This document shows positions 1 through 8,113 of a stretch of DNA of 64,000 nucleotides, piece after piece. How positions within the stretch are numbered: the stretch's first letter is position 1; each line of letters starts with the position of its first letter. Where the stretch lies: positions 620,001 through 684,000 of the forward strand of contig NZ_CP087168.1 of assembly GCF_024748615.1 (NCBI RefSeq). Reading direction: 5' to 3'. The DNA is from Pseudomonas sp. B21-048. GTDB taxonomy: Bacteria; Pseudomonadota; Gammaproteobacteria; Pseudomonadales; Pseudomonadaceae. Under the pieces are notes generated by a model, which was given only the letters and a program-made list of their open reading frames with translations, ran no database searches and was not told where the DNA came from. The position numbers and the translations under genes are program-made.

Positions 1-70
1 GGGCGTAGCCGAGTTCCAGCTCGGCATGCCAGCTGGGGGTGAACAGCGTGATGGGTGCAGGTAAATTCAT
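1..70 (-). CDS. ureD: Urease accessory protein UreD, 5' fragment
   Basis: Only the first 23 codons are inside the window; the rest lies beyond position 1. The start codon is the ATG read from 70 to 68, and the visible residues (MNLPAPITLFTPSWHAELEL, continuing GYA) match the usual N-terminus of pseudomonad UreD, an accessory factor for loading nickel into urease. It follows urtE by 30 bases on the same strand, so urea uptake and urea breakdown appear to be in one transcription unit. No strong Shine-Dalgarno is seen before it. The call rests on a short stretch and on the known urt-ure gene order. Confidence 0.7.
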   Translation of the reverse strand, partial: MNLPAPITLFTPSWHAELELGYA

Positions 71-100
71 GATTTCTGATTATCGTCAGGAGGCTGCAGG

Positions 101-799
101 TTAGATCGTAACCAGTCCACGGACGCCTTCGGCTTCCATATTTTCGCCGCGACCCTGCTGCACGATCTCGCCCCGGGACATCACCAGGTACTGATCGGCC
201 AGTTCGGCGGCGAAATCGTAGAACTGCTCCACCAGCAATATCGCCATGTCGCCGCGCGCCGCAAGCTGCTTGATCACCGCGCCGATTTCCTTGATCACCG
301 ACGGCTGGATGCCTTCGGTGGGTTCGTCGAGAATCAGCAACCGTGGACGGCTTGCCAGTGCCCTGCTGATCGCCAGCTGCTGTTGCTGACCACCGGACAA
401 GTCACCGCCGCGCCGTTGCTTCATTTGCAGCAGCACCGGGAATAGCTCATAGATGAACGCCGGGACTTCCTTCGCTTCAGCGCCCGGAAACCGCGACAGG
501 CCCATCAGCAGGTTTTCTTCCACGGTCAGTCGGCCAAAGATTTCCCGGCCCTGAGGCACGTAAGCGATGCCGGCATGCACCCGTTGGTGCGACTTGAATG
601 TGGTGATCGGTTTGCCCTCCCAGTTCACCGCGCCTTCTTTGGCCGGCAGCAAACCCATCAGGCATTTGAGCAGGGTGGTCTTGCCCACGCCATTGCGCCC
701 GAGCAGGCAGGTGACTTCGCCGACCTTCACCTCAAACGTCAGGCCTCGCAGGATGTGGCTACCGCCGTAGTACTGATGCAGCTTGTCGACTTGCAGCAT
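101..799 (-). CDS. urtE: Urea ABC transporter ATPase UrtE
   Basis: A cytoplasmic ATPase of the branched-chain amino acid (LivF) type, the second nucleotide-binding subunit of the urea importer. The 232-residue protein has Walker A (GRNGVGKTT), the ABC signature (LSGGQQQQ) and Walker B (LLILDEPTEGI) in the usual order. The start chosen is the ATG at 799: a GAGGAG lies 9 bases upstream. A TTG two codons earlier, at 805, is less likely. It is the last gene of urtABCDE, separated from urtD by a REP repeat. The neighbouring ureD supports urea rather than amino acids as substrate. Confidence 0.93.
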   Translation of the reverse strand: MLQVDKLHQYYGGSHILRGLTFEVKVGEVTCLLGRNGVGKTTLLKCLMGLLPAKEGAVNWEGKPITTFKSHQRVHAGIAYVPQGREIFGRLTVEENLLMGLSRFPGAEAKEVPAFIYELFPVLLQMKQRRGGDLSGGQQQQLAISRALASRPRLLILDEPTEGIQPSVIKEIGAVIKQLAARGDMAILLVEQFYDFAAELADQYLVMSRGEIVQQGRGENMEAEGVRGLVTI

Positions 800-820
800 T
801 CTCAAATTCTCCTCAATCCC

Positions 821-910
821 TGTGGGAGCGAGCCTGCTCGCGATAGCGGTGGGTCAGGCAACAATTATGTTGTTTGATAAACCGCTATCGCGAGCAGGCT
901 CGCTCCCACA
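821..910. repeat. Paired REP palindrome
   Basis: Two copies of a REP unit in inverted orientation (tgtgggagcgagcctgctcg at 821-840 and its complement ending at 910) enclose about 30 bases, forming a long hairpin in the urtD-urtE gap. This is the typical pseudomonad REP doublet. In an operon it may stabilise mRNA or attenuate the distal gene; that is inference. Confidence 0.9.
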
Positions 911-930
911 TAAGAGCATGCTCATAGGGT

Positions 931-1803
931 TCAGCGGCCGAGGTACACCTCGATCACCCGCTCATTGTCCTGCACCTGTTCCAGCGACCCTTCGGCCAGC
1001 ACGCTGCCCTGATGCAACACGGTGACGTGGTCGGCGATGGAACCGACAAAGCCCATGTCGTGTTCCACCACCATCAGCGAATGCTTGCCGGCCAGACTCT
1101 TGAACAGCTCGGCGGTGAATTCGGTTTCGGCGTCGGTCATGCCCGCCACCGGCTCATCGAGTAGCAACAATTGCGGGTCCTGCATCAGCAGCATGCCGAT
1201 TTCCAGAAACTGCTTCTGACCGTGGGACAACAACCCTGCCGGGCGATTGACCGAGGCGGTCAGGCGAATGGTTTCCAAGACTTCAGCGATGCGATCTTTC
1301 TGCTCGCCACTGAGACGAGCCCGCAGGCTGGCCCATACCGACTTGTCAGTCTTCTGCGCCAACTCCAGGTTTTCGAACACGCTCAGGACTTCGAACACTG
1401 TCGGTTTCTGGAACTTGCGGCCGATGCCGGCCTGGGCAATCTGCACTTCACTCATCTGCGTCAGGTCGAGGGTTTCACCGAACCAGGCTTTGCCATGGCT
1501 GGGCCGGGTCTTGCCGGTAATCACGTCCATCAACGTGGTCTTGCCCGCGCCGTTGGGGCCGATAATGCAGCGCAGTTCGCCGACGCCGATGTACAGGTTC
1601 AGATCGTTCAGCGCTTTGAAACCATCGAAGCTGACGCTGATGTCTTCCAGGGTCAGGATGGTGCCGTGTCGGGTGTTCAGGCCTTTGCCGGCGCTCTGGC
1701 CGAGGCCGATGGCATCGCGGCTGCTGCCGGCGTCCCTGTTGGGCTCCAGCGGCGGAAAAAAGGCCGGTTCGAGCATGAATTCAGCCGTTGCAGTCACTCT
1801 CAT
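931..1803 (-). CDS. urtD: Urea ABC transporter ATPase UrtD
   Basis: First nucleotide-binding subunit of the urea importer (LivG type), 290 residues. Walker A is GPNGAGKTT, the signature is LSHGQKQ and Walker B is LLLLDEPVAGM. About 45 residues precede the ABC domain, an N-terminal extension of the kind seen in UrtD. The ATG at 1803 shares one base with the stop codon of urtC, so the genes are translationally coupled. It pairs with UrtE on the UrtB-UrtC channel. Confidence 0.93.
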   Translation of the reverse strand: MRVTATAEFMLEPAFFPPLEPNRDAGSSRDAIGLGQSAGKGLNTRHGTILTLEDISVSFDGFKALNDLNLYIGVGELRCIIGPNGAGKTTLMDVITGKTRPSHGKAWFGETLDLTQMSEVQIAQAGIGRKFQKPTVFEVLSVFENLELAQKTDKSVWASLRARLSGEQKDRIAEVLETIRLTASVNRPAGLLSHGQKQFLEIGMLLMQDPQLLLLDEPVAGMTDAETEFTAELFKSLAGKHSLMVVEHDMGFVGSIADHVTVLHQGSVLAEGSLEQVQDNERVIEVYLGR

Positions 1804-2879
1804 TACTCACCCCTTTTCTTCAGCAACCCGATCACGCCTTTAGGCAGGTACAACGTCACGACTATGAACAGCGCGCCGAGGAAAAACAGCCAGTATTCCG
1901 GAAACGCCACGGTGAACCAGCTCTTCATCCCGTTGACCACACCAGCACCGAGCAGTGGACCGATCAGCGTGCCGCGACCACCGAGAGCTACCCAAACGGC
2001 GGCTTCAATGGAGTTGGTCGGCGACATTTCACTCGGGTTGATAATGCCGACTTGCGGCACATACAGCGCGCCGGCCAAACCACACAACACCGCGCTCAAC
2101 ACCCAGACAAACAACTTGAAACCGCGTGGATCGTAGCCGCAGAACATCAAGCGATTTTCCGCATCGCGCAGGGCAGTCAGCACCCGGCCGAACTTGCTCT
2201 GCGCCAGACGCCAACCGATGAACAGGCTCGCCACCAGCAACAGCACCGTGGCGAAAAACAACACTGCACGCGTCCCCGGTTCAGTGATGCCAAACCCGAG
2301 AATGGTGCGGAAGTTGGTAAAGCCGTTGTTGCCACCAAACCCGGTTTCGTTGCGGAAAAACAGCAGCATCCCGGCGAAGGTCAGGGCCTGGGTCATGATC
2401 GAGAAATACACGCCCTTGATCCGCGAACGGAAGGCGAAGAAACCGAACACCAGCGCGAGCAGGCCCGGCGCCAACACCACCAGGCACATGGCCCAGAGGA
2501 AGCTGCTGGTGCCGGTCCAGTACCACGGCAATTCGGTCCACGACAGGAACGTCATGAACGCCGGCAAGCCATCACCCGAGGCCTGGCGCATCAGGTACAT
2601 GCCCATCGCATAACCGCCGAGGGCGAAGAACAGACCGTGGCCCAGCGACAAGAGGCCGGCGTAACCCCAGACCAAATCGAGGGCCAGAGCGACGATGGCG
2701 TAGCAAAGGATTTTGCCCACCAGGGTTAGCGTATAAGCCGAGACATGAAAGGAGCTGTCCGCCGGCAATAACGACAGCAATGGCAACGCCAGCAGCAGAG
2801 CGAGGATCACTGCGCCAACGGCAATCGTGACTTTGGGGCCGGCTTTTTGTGTTGCGGTAACGAGTAGAGGCTGGTTCAT
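1803..2879 (-). CDS. urtC: Urea ABC transporter permease UrtC
   Basis: Inner-membrane permease of the LivM type, 358 residues, with about ten hydrophobic segments beginning near residue 18 and a conserved cytoplasmic loop around residues 230-260 that contacts the ATPases. Together with UrtB it forms the channel through which urea delivered by UrtA is moved. Start and stop codons each overlap those of its neighbours by one base, which indicates tight operon packing. Length and order fit the family. Confidence 0.93.
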   Translation of the reverse strand: MNQPLLVTATQKAGPKVTIAVGAVILALLLALPLLSLLPADSSFHVSAYTLTLVGKILCYAIVALALDLVWGYAGLLSLGHGLFFALGGYAMGMYLMRQASGDGLPAFMTFLSWTELPWYWTGTSSFLWAMCLVVLAPGLLALVFGFFAFRSRIKGVYFSIMTQALTFAGMLLFFRNETGFGGNNGFTNFRTILGFGITEPGTRAVLFFATVLLLVASLFIGWRLAQSKFGRVLTALRDAENRLMFCGYDPRGFKLFVWVLSAVLCGLAGALYVPQVGIINPSEMSPTNSIEAAVWVALGGRGTLIGPLLGAGVVNGMKSWFTVAFPEYWLFFLGALFIVVTLYLPKGVIGLLKKRGE

Positions 2880-4381
2880 CAGTCGATCACCCGTCCTTTC
2901 AGTGCGAAGAGGCCTTGCGGACGTTTCTGGATGAACAGAATGATCAGCGCGAGGATCAGGATTTTGCCCAGCACCGCACCGATCTGCGGCTCGAGAATTT
3001 TGTTGGCGATGCCCAGACCGAAGGCGGCCAATACGCTACCGGCCAATTGACCGACACCGCCGAGTACCACCACCAGGAACGAATCGATGATGTAGCTCTG
3101 GCCGAGGTCCGGGCCGACGTTGCCGATCTGGCTGAGCGCCACACCGCCGAGGCCAGCGATGCCCGAGCCGAGGCCGAAGGCGAGCATGTCGACGCGCCCG
3201 GTCGGTACACCGCAGCAGGCGGCCATGTTGCGGTTCTGGGTGACGGCACGCACGTTCAAACCGAGGCGCGTCTTGTTCAGCAACAGCCAGGTCAGCACCA
3301 CCACAAACAAGGCGAACGCGATGATCACGATGCGGTTGTACGGCAGCACCAGATTCGGCAGCACCTGAATCCCGCCTGACAACCACGCCGGGTTGGCCAC
3401 TTCGACGTTCTGCGCGCCGAACACCAGGCGCACCAACTGAATCAGCATCAGGCTGATGCCCCACGTCGCCAGCAGGGTTTCCAACGGGCGACCGTAGAGG
3501 TGACGAATCACCGTGCGCTCCAGCGCCATGCCGATCCCGGCGGTGACAAAAAACGCTACTGGCAAAGCAATCAGCGGATAGAACTCGATGGCTTGCGGGG
3601 CGAAGCGCTGGAACATCAACTGCACCACGTACGTCGAGTAAGCACCGAGCATCAGCATCTCGCCGTGGGCCATGTTGATCACGCCGAGCAGGCCGAATGT
3701 AATTGCAAGACCCAACGCCGCCAGCAGCAGAATTGAACCAAGGGACATACCGCTGAAGGCCTGCCCAAGCATCTCGCCGATCAGCAGTTTGCGTTTGACC
3801 TGGGCCAGGCTGGTTTCGGCGGCAGTGCGCACATTGGCGTCGGCTTCGACACCGGGTTCCAGCAAGCCTTCGAGGCGGGTGCGGGCCAATGGGTCGCCGG
3901 TTTCACCGAGCAAACGCACAGCGGCGAGGCGTACGGCCGGATCAGTGTCGATCAGTTGCAGATTGGCCAACGCAAGGCTCAGGGCAGCGTGAACGGTTTC
4001 GTCTTTTTCACCAGCGAGTTGCTGGTCGAGGAATTTCAGTTGCGCGGGTTTTGCGCTTTTCTGCAATTGCTGCGCGGCGGCCAAGCGGATTTTGGCGTCG
4101 GTGGCGAGCAATTGGTGACTGGCCAACGCGGTGTCGATCAGACCTCGAAGGCGGTTATTCAGGCGCAGGGTTTTCGGTTGGCCATCGATGGTCAATTCGC
4201 CTTGTTGCAGGGCGCTGATCAGTTCGATACGGGCCGGATCGGGCTGCGCGGCCCAGGTTTCCAGCAACTTTGCTTGTTGCACGGGATTGGCCGCGACGAA
4301 GTCTTCGGCGTCGCCGGCGTGGGTGGCCATCGGCAATAACAGCGCGATGGCGAGGATCAAGCGGTAAAGGGCGGTGGGCAT
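2879..4381 (-). CDS. urtB: Urea ABC transporter permease UrtB
   Basis: LivH-type permease of 500 residues. It has a signal peptide (about residues 1-22), then roughly 190 mostly helical, HEAT-like residues predicted to be periplasmic, then the membrane permease domain from about residue 200 on. The N-terminal extension is a known feature of UrtB and separates it from ordinary LivH (about 300 residues). It is the first permease gene after urtA, but a 245-base gap holding a long palindromic repeat lies between them. Confidence 0.92.
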   Translation of the reverse strand: MPTALYRLILAIALLLPMATHAGDAEDFVAANPVQQAKLLETWAAQPDPARIELISALQQGELTIDGQPKTLRLNNRLRGLIDTALASHQLLATDAKIRLAAAQQLQKSAKPAQLKFLDQQLAGEKDETVHAALSLALANLQLIDTDPAVRLAAVRLLGETGDPLARTRLEGLLEPGVEADANVRTAAETSLAQVKRKLLIGEMLGQAFSGMSLGSILLLAALGLAITFGLLGVINMAHGEMLMLGAYSTYVVQLMFQRFAPQAIEFYPLIALPVAFFVTAGIGMALERTVIRHLYGRPLETLLATWGISLMLIQLVRLVFGAQNVEVANPAWLSGGIQVLPNLVLPYNRIVIIAFALFVVVLTWLLLNKTRLGLNVRAVTQNRNMAACCGVPTGRVDMLAFGLGSGIAGLGGVALSQIGNVGPDLGQSYIIDSFLVVVLGGVGQLAGSVLAAFGLGIANKILEPQIGAVLGKILILALIILFIQKRPQGLFALKGRVID

Positions 4382-4420
4382 GTCATTGGCCTTGCGCGGA
4401 CATTGTGGGGGCCGACGTAT

Positions 4421-4566
4421 GTGGCGAGGGGGCTTGCCCCCGTTGGGTTGCGAAGCGACCCCAAGACCTGCAACTGCGGTGTATCAGGCACACCGCGCGC
4501 ATCGGTTTTACGACTGCTTCGCAGCCGAGCGGGGCGATGCGGCGTTCCGACAAGCCCCCTCGCCAC
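4421..4566. repeat. Long REP-bounded inverted repeat, copy 1 (urtB-urtA gap)
   Basis: The arms gtggcgagggggcttg (from 4421) and caagccccctcgccac (ending at 4566) enclose about 110 bases that also occur, lightly diverged, at 6126-6270. The shared core includes gttgggttgcgaagcgaccc and a stretch around gtatcaggcacaccgcg. With the arms paired this is a very long hairpin. It occupies most of the 4382-4626 gap; no gene is seen there. Confidence 0.85.
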
Positions 4567-4626
4567 AAAAGCCCGCTCCCACAGGAGTTGTGTCGGGCTC
4601 GAGCTCCATGCTCAAGCCCCAATGGC

Positions 4627-5892
4627 TTAGTTGCTCTTCACCGCATAGTCCGGCTTCTTGTCGTTACCCTGAATGAACGGGCTCCACGGCTGAGCGCGGA
4701 TCGGCCCTTCGGTCTGCCACACCACGTTGAACTGACCGTCGGCCTGAATCTCGCCGATCATCACCGGCTTGTGCAGGTGGTGGTTGGTCTTGTCCATGGT
4801 CAGGGTGTAACCGGACGGCGCGGCGAAGGTCTGGCCGGCCAGGGCTTCGCGAACTTTGTTGACGTCGGTGGACTTGGCTTTCTCTGCCGCTTGCGCCCAC
4901 ATATGGATACCGACGTAAGTGGCTTCCATCGGGTCGTTGGTCACTGCTTTGTCGGCGCCCGGCAGGTTGTGTTTCTTGGCGTAGGCCTTCCAGTCGGCGA
5001 CGAATTTCTTGTTCTGCGGGTTCTCGACCGACTCGAAGTAGTTCCACGCCGCGAGGTTGCCCTCCAGCGGTTTGGTGTCGATGCCGCGCAGTTCTTCTTC
5101 GCCCACGGAGAACGCCACGACCGGAACGTCGGTGGCTTTCAGGCCCTGGTTGGCCAGCTCTTTATAGAACGGCACGTTGGAGTCGCCGTTGACCGTGGAG
5201 ATGACCGCAGTCTTGCCACCGGCGGAGAATTTTTTGATGTTGGCCACGATGGTTTGATAGTCGCTGTGGCCGAACGGGGTGTAGACCTCTTCGATGTCCT
5301 TGTCCGCCACACCTTTGGCGTGCAGGAACGAGCGCAGAATCTTGTTAGTGGTGCGCGGGTAAACGTAGTCGGTGCCCAGCAGGAAGTAGCGCTTGGCGCT
5401 GCCGCCTTCTTCGCTCATCAAGTATTCCACCGCCGGAATCGCCTGCTGGTTAGGCGCCGCGCCGGTGTAAAACACATTCGGCGACATCTCTTCGCCTTCG
5501 TACTGCACCGGGTAGAACAGCAAGCCGTTGAGCTCTTCGAACACCGGCAACACTGATTTACGCGACACCGACGTCCAGCAACCGAACACCACCGCCACCT
5601 TGTCCTGAGTCAGCAACTGCCGGCCCTTTTCGGCGAACAGCGGCCAGTTCGATGCCGGGTCAACCACCACCGGCTCCAGCATCTTGCCGTTCACGCCGCC
5701 CTTGGCGTTGATTTCGTCGATGGTCATCAACGCCATGTCTTTGAGCGAGGTTTCGGAGATCGCCATGGTCCCGGACAACGAATGCAGAATACCGACCTTG
5801 ATGGTCTCGGCGGCCTGGACCGTCCAGGCCATGCCCATCGCGGCAATGCTTGCCGATAGTGTGAAAGCCTTGATCAAACTGCGACGCTTCAT
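4627..5892 (-). CDS. urtA: Urea ABC transporter substrate-binding protein UrtA
   Basis: Periplasmic urea-binding protein of 421 residues, first gene of the operon. The N-terminus carries a signal peptide with a paired arginine (KRRSLIK) followed by a hydrophobic stretch and AxA cleavage around residue 27, which could be Tat- or Sec-dependent. The mature protein is a two-lobed type I binding fold (Peripla_BP_5), beginning TIKVGILHSLSGTMA. Expression is probably nitrogen-controlled, given the GG-N10-GC promoter element 66 bases upstream of the start codon. It is close in sequence to amide-binding proteins, but the operon fixes the substrate as urea or short amides. Confidence 0.93.
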   Translation of the reverse strand: MKRRSLIKAFTLSASIAAMGMAWTVQAAETIKVGILHSLSGTMAISETSLKDMALMTIDEINAKGGVNGKMLEPVVVDPASNWPLFAEKGRQLLTQDKVAVVFGCWTSVSRKSVLPVFEELNGLLFYPVQYEGEEMSPNVFYTGAAPNQQAIPAVEYLMSEEGGSAKRYFLLGTDYVYPRTTNKILRSFLHAKGVADKDIEEVYTPFGHSDYQTIVANIKKFSAGGKTAVISTVNGDSNVPFYKELANQGLKATDVPVVAFSVGEEELRGIDTKPLEGNLAAWNYFESVENPQNKKFVADWKAYAKKHNLPGADKAVTNDPMEATYVGIHMWAQAAEKAKSTDVNKVREALAGQTFAAPSGYTLTMDKTNHHLHKPVMIGEIQADGQFNVVWQTEGPIRAQPWSPFIQGNDKKPDYAVKSN

Positions 5893-5957
5893 TGTGCGAT
5901 CTCCATGAACGTTAACGTTTTTTATGGTTGGCAGATGCGGACGACTGAAGGGTCTTT

Positions 5958-5974
5958 AGCAAGGGCTGTGCCCG
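5958..5974 (-). promoter_or_regulatory. Sigma-54 type -24/-12 promoter of urtA
   Basis: On the minus strand the sequence GGGCACAGCCCTTGCT has the invariant GG and GC separated by exactly ten bases and resembles the consensus TGGCAC-N5-TTGC. It lies about 66 bases before the urtA start. Control of urea uptake by NtrC with RpoN is established in pseudomonads; an NtrC site further upstream was not identified here. Confidence 0.65.
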
Positions 5975-6125
5975 GTCGGGGGAAGGGCAAGGAAATGTCG
6001 TACTAGAGCGGTTGCGCGGGTTTGGCAGCGCACCATGAAGGAACGCGGCGGGGGGCTTGGTGCGAGCGGGTGCGCCACATTGGGGCGAGGTCGGTTGACG
6101 AAAATCTGCAGTGAACACAAAACCT

Positions 6126-6270
6126 GTGGCGAGGGGGCTTGTCGGAACGCCGCATCGCCCCGTTGGGTTGCGAAGCGACCCCAAAACCTGCAATCGCGGT
6201 GTATCAGGCACACCGCGTGCAATGTTCTACGTCTGCTTCGCAGCCGAACGGGGGCAAGCCCCCTCGCCAC
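6126..6270. repeat. Long REP-bounded inverted repeat, copy 2
   Basis: Second copy of the element at 4421-4566, upstream of urtA. It has the same outer arms (gtggcgaggggg and ccccctcgccac) and a similar core. The segment reading cggaacgccgcatcgccccg lies near the left arm here, while in copy 1 its complement lies near the right arm. The two copies therefore differ by inversion of part of the core. Together with the urtA promoter this accounts for the 5893-6297 gap; no gene is seen there. Confidence 0.85.
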
Positions 6271-6297
6271 AAAGGCTCGTTCCCAGAGAGTGGGGGA

Positions 6298-6669
6298 CTA
6301 CGCCGGGTCGACGTTATCCAGCGCCCGGTTCACCGCCAGCTCCGCCAGCATAATGCTTTGTTGAATCGCCAGCGCCGAGTAGCGCTGCGGGCCGGTCAGA
6401 TTGTTGGCGAAATCGCTGGTCAGGACACTTGCTGTGGCCAACGATTCACAGGCGTGGGCCAGGAGGCTTTCGGTATCCATACTCGGGGCGACGATGAACA
6501 TGGTGCTGGGGCGGCGGGGTTTTTCGGTGTAGGGCGCCGGGGGATCGATGTAGTGGTCGAGGGCGCGTTTTATGGCTTCACGGTCTTTGAGCAGGTCTTC
6601 AGCGCGCAAGGTTTCGGGGTCGGGAGTGCTGGTGTTGACGGGTGGATCGGGAACGATTTTTTTATTCAT
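6298..6669 (-). CDS. DUF6124-like small protein
   Basis: A 123-residue soluble protein with no signal peptide. The N-terminal third is proline-rich and variable; the rest is helical with a motif of the form FxVAPxxDTExLLAxACExL near the middle and a hydrophobic helix (ALAIQQSIMLAELAVNRAL) near the end. I recognise this pattern from a pseudomonad-specific family (DUF6124, related to DUF3077) of unknown function. The start used is ATG 6669; a GTG ten codons upstream in frame (6699) lies inside the regulatory stem and could extend the protein. It stands alone, convergent with nothing, directly after a C4-like RNA leader. Confidence 0.6.
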   Translation of the reverse strand: MNKKIVPDPPVNTSTPDPETLRAEDLLKDREAIKRALDHYIDPPAPYTEKPRRPSTMFIVAPSMDTESLLAHACESLATASVLTSDFANNLTGPQRYSALAIQQSIMLAELAVNRALDNVDPA

Positions 6670-6689
6670 TAGGGGCACCAAATCAAATG

Positions 6690-6755
6690 GAGCCACCACT
6701 TATCGTTTCTCACGCGATGAAGGGGTGGCAGCTATGTGCGGAGTGAGAAACCGGT
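6690..6755 (-). promoter_or_regulatory. Target region of the C4-like RNA, upstream of the DUF6124-like gene
   Basis: On the minus strand this stretch holds GGTTTCTCAC (about 6743-6752), then GTGAGAAAC (about 6705-6713), then GTGGTGGC just before the gene. The first two can pair with each other (nine perfect bases). GGTTTCTCAC can also pair with the GTGAGAA loop of the upstream RNA, and GTGGTGGC can pair with an ACCACC downstream of that RNA's junction. This mirrors the a/b target pairing of phage P1 C4 RNA with its message. Confidence 0.5.
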
Positions 6756-6834
6756 CGTACCCCAAACCCGGCCGGACCGAAGTCCGCCCGCACACAGCCG
6801 CCATAGAGCATTGCACGCAGCGGTAAGCTGGCGG

Positions 6835-6913
6835 CAATTATGGTGGTACTGATGTTGGATTAACAGGGCTACCGGGTTCTCACGCCCGGTCGCTGAGTTT
6901 TCAGCGACAGCCC
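6835..6913 (-). ncRNA. C4-antisense-like structured RNA
   Basis: Read on the minus strand, GGGCT (6913-6909) pairs with AGCCC (6870-6866) and closes a three-way junction. Inside are two hairpins: GTCGCTGA/TCAGCGAC with a four-base loop, and CCGGG/CCCGG with the loop CGTGAGAA. Downstream lies AGTACCACCAT. The layout, a junction whose loop and tail are complementary to two sites near the downstream start codon, is that of the C4 antisense RNA family (phage P1/P7). A stable GGAC-TTCG-GTCC hairpin lies between the RNA and its target, near 6773-6784. Family assignment is from memory of the structure, not from a search. Confidence 0.6.
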
Positions 6914-7026
6914 AAGACTAGAGGGCTCGCGTCCGACGAACAACCTGAAAAAGGCGTGGGAAAGTTCCCTGTTTTGACACATGCGTTAAACATTCAAAAA
7001 CGGAACGCGAAGCGTCCCTGGCGGCA

Positions 7027-7048
7027 TTCCCACGCGGGAGCGTGGGAA
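7027..7048. repeat. Short inverted repeat (ttcccacg/cgtgggaa)
   Basis: An eight-base stem with a six-base loop followed by cgatca. The same words (cgtggga...cgatc) recur in the 47.5 kb repeat, so this is a piece of a dispersed pseudomonad palindrome family. It lies in the gap between the C4-like RNA and the end of the permease gene and may also serve as a weak terminator. Confidence 0.6.
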
Positions 7049-7102
7049 CGATCAATCCCAAAATTTGTGTACGACACAAATCCTGTGGTGTCCTTGTTGG
7101 AG

Positions 7103-8113
7103 TTAGCGGCGGCGCATCAGGCCGATGAAGAACAACCCGCCGATTGCCGCAGTAGCGACGCCAATGGGCAAGTCTTCAGGGGCGATCAGGGTGCGTGCGG
7201 CCACATCGACCCAGACGAGGAACAGGCTGCCCAGCAACACGCACACCGGCAGCAGTCGCCGGTGTTCAGCCCCGACCAATCGCCGCGCAATGTGCGGCAC
7301 CATCAACCCGACAAACCCGATAGACCCACTGATCGATACCAACACCCCAGTCATCAACGAGGCAATCAAAAACACCCGCAGCCGCACGGTGCGAGCATTC
7401 AGGCCGAGGGTCACGGCGGTCTGTTCACCCGCCATCAATGCATTCAATGGCCGGGCCATCCCCAGCAACAACACCAACCCAAGCAACACACTCGCGGCCG
7501 GCACCGCGAGCAGTTCCCAACGCGCCAACCCGAGCCCGCCGAGCATCCAGAACATCACCGCCGAACTGGCGCGGTGATCACCGAGAAACAGCAGCAAATT
7601 GGCGATCGCCATCATCACGAACGACACCGCCACTCCGCACAACAGCAGACGATCACTGTCCAGCCGCCCATGACGGTTGGCGATCATCAGCACAATCAAC
7701 ATGCTCAACAACGCGCCGAGAAACGCAGCAATCGGCAAGGTCAGCAACCCGACAATTTCACCGACATGCAGCACCACAATCACCGCGCCGAGGGTCGCGC
7801 CGGAGGTCACACCGAGCAGGTGCGGATCAGCCAGCGGATTGCGCGTCACCGCTTGCAGCACCGCGCCAATCAACGCCAGACCGGCGCCCACCAGTGCACC
7901 GAGCAACATGCGCGGCACGCGGATCAGCCAGACGATGTGTTCCTGCCCGGCCGTCCAGTCCGGAGCACCGAAACCAAAAATCTTGTGCAGCAATATTCGC
8001 CACACCACCTCCACCGGCACCCGAGCCGGGCCGAAGCCCAACGACACCACGCACGACACCAGCAACAGCGCGCCGAGGGCCATCAGCAACAAGGCATAGC
8101 GACGATCGATCAT
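7103..8113 (-). CDS. FecCD-family ABC transporter permease
   Basis: Inner-membrane permease of 336 residues with about nine to ten transmembrane helices, of the BtuC/FecCD/FhuB type. Hallmarks visible are RVPRMLLGALVGAGLALIGA near residue 66 and the GLNARTVRL coupling helix near residue 235. It moves a chelated metal or corrinoid delivered by the binding protein. Its start overlaps the stop of the binding-protein gene by four bases. The set resembles PA2911-PA2914 of P. aeruginosa, which I recall as induced by zinc starvation; the substrate is not proven. Confidence 0.88.
   Translation of the reverse strand: MIDRRYALLLMALGALLLVSCVVSLGFGPARVPVEVVWRILLHKIFGFGAPDWTAGQEHIVWLIRVPRMLLGALVGAGLALIGAVLQAVTRNPLADPHLLGVTSGATLGAVIVVLHVGEIVGLLTLPIAAFLGALLSMLIVLMIANRHGRLDSDRLLLCGVAVSFVMMAIANLLLFLGDHRASSAVMFWMLGGLGLARWELLAVPAASVLLGLVLLLGMARPLNALMAGEQTAVTLGLNARTVRLRVFLIASLMTGVLVSISGSIGFVGLMVPHIARRLVGAEHRRLLPVCVLLGSLFLVWVDVAARTLIAPEDLPIGVATAAIGGLFFIGLMRRR

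Noticed and set aside
821..910. CRISPR repeat or transposon end
   Set aside because: It is a single inverted REP doublet without regular spacers or a transposase; the same units are scattered through the window.
1171..2136. 321-codon plus-strand reading frame over urtD/urtC
   Set aside because: It lies opposite two well-supported urt genes and has no family features; long antisense frames are expected in high-GC DNA.
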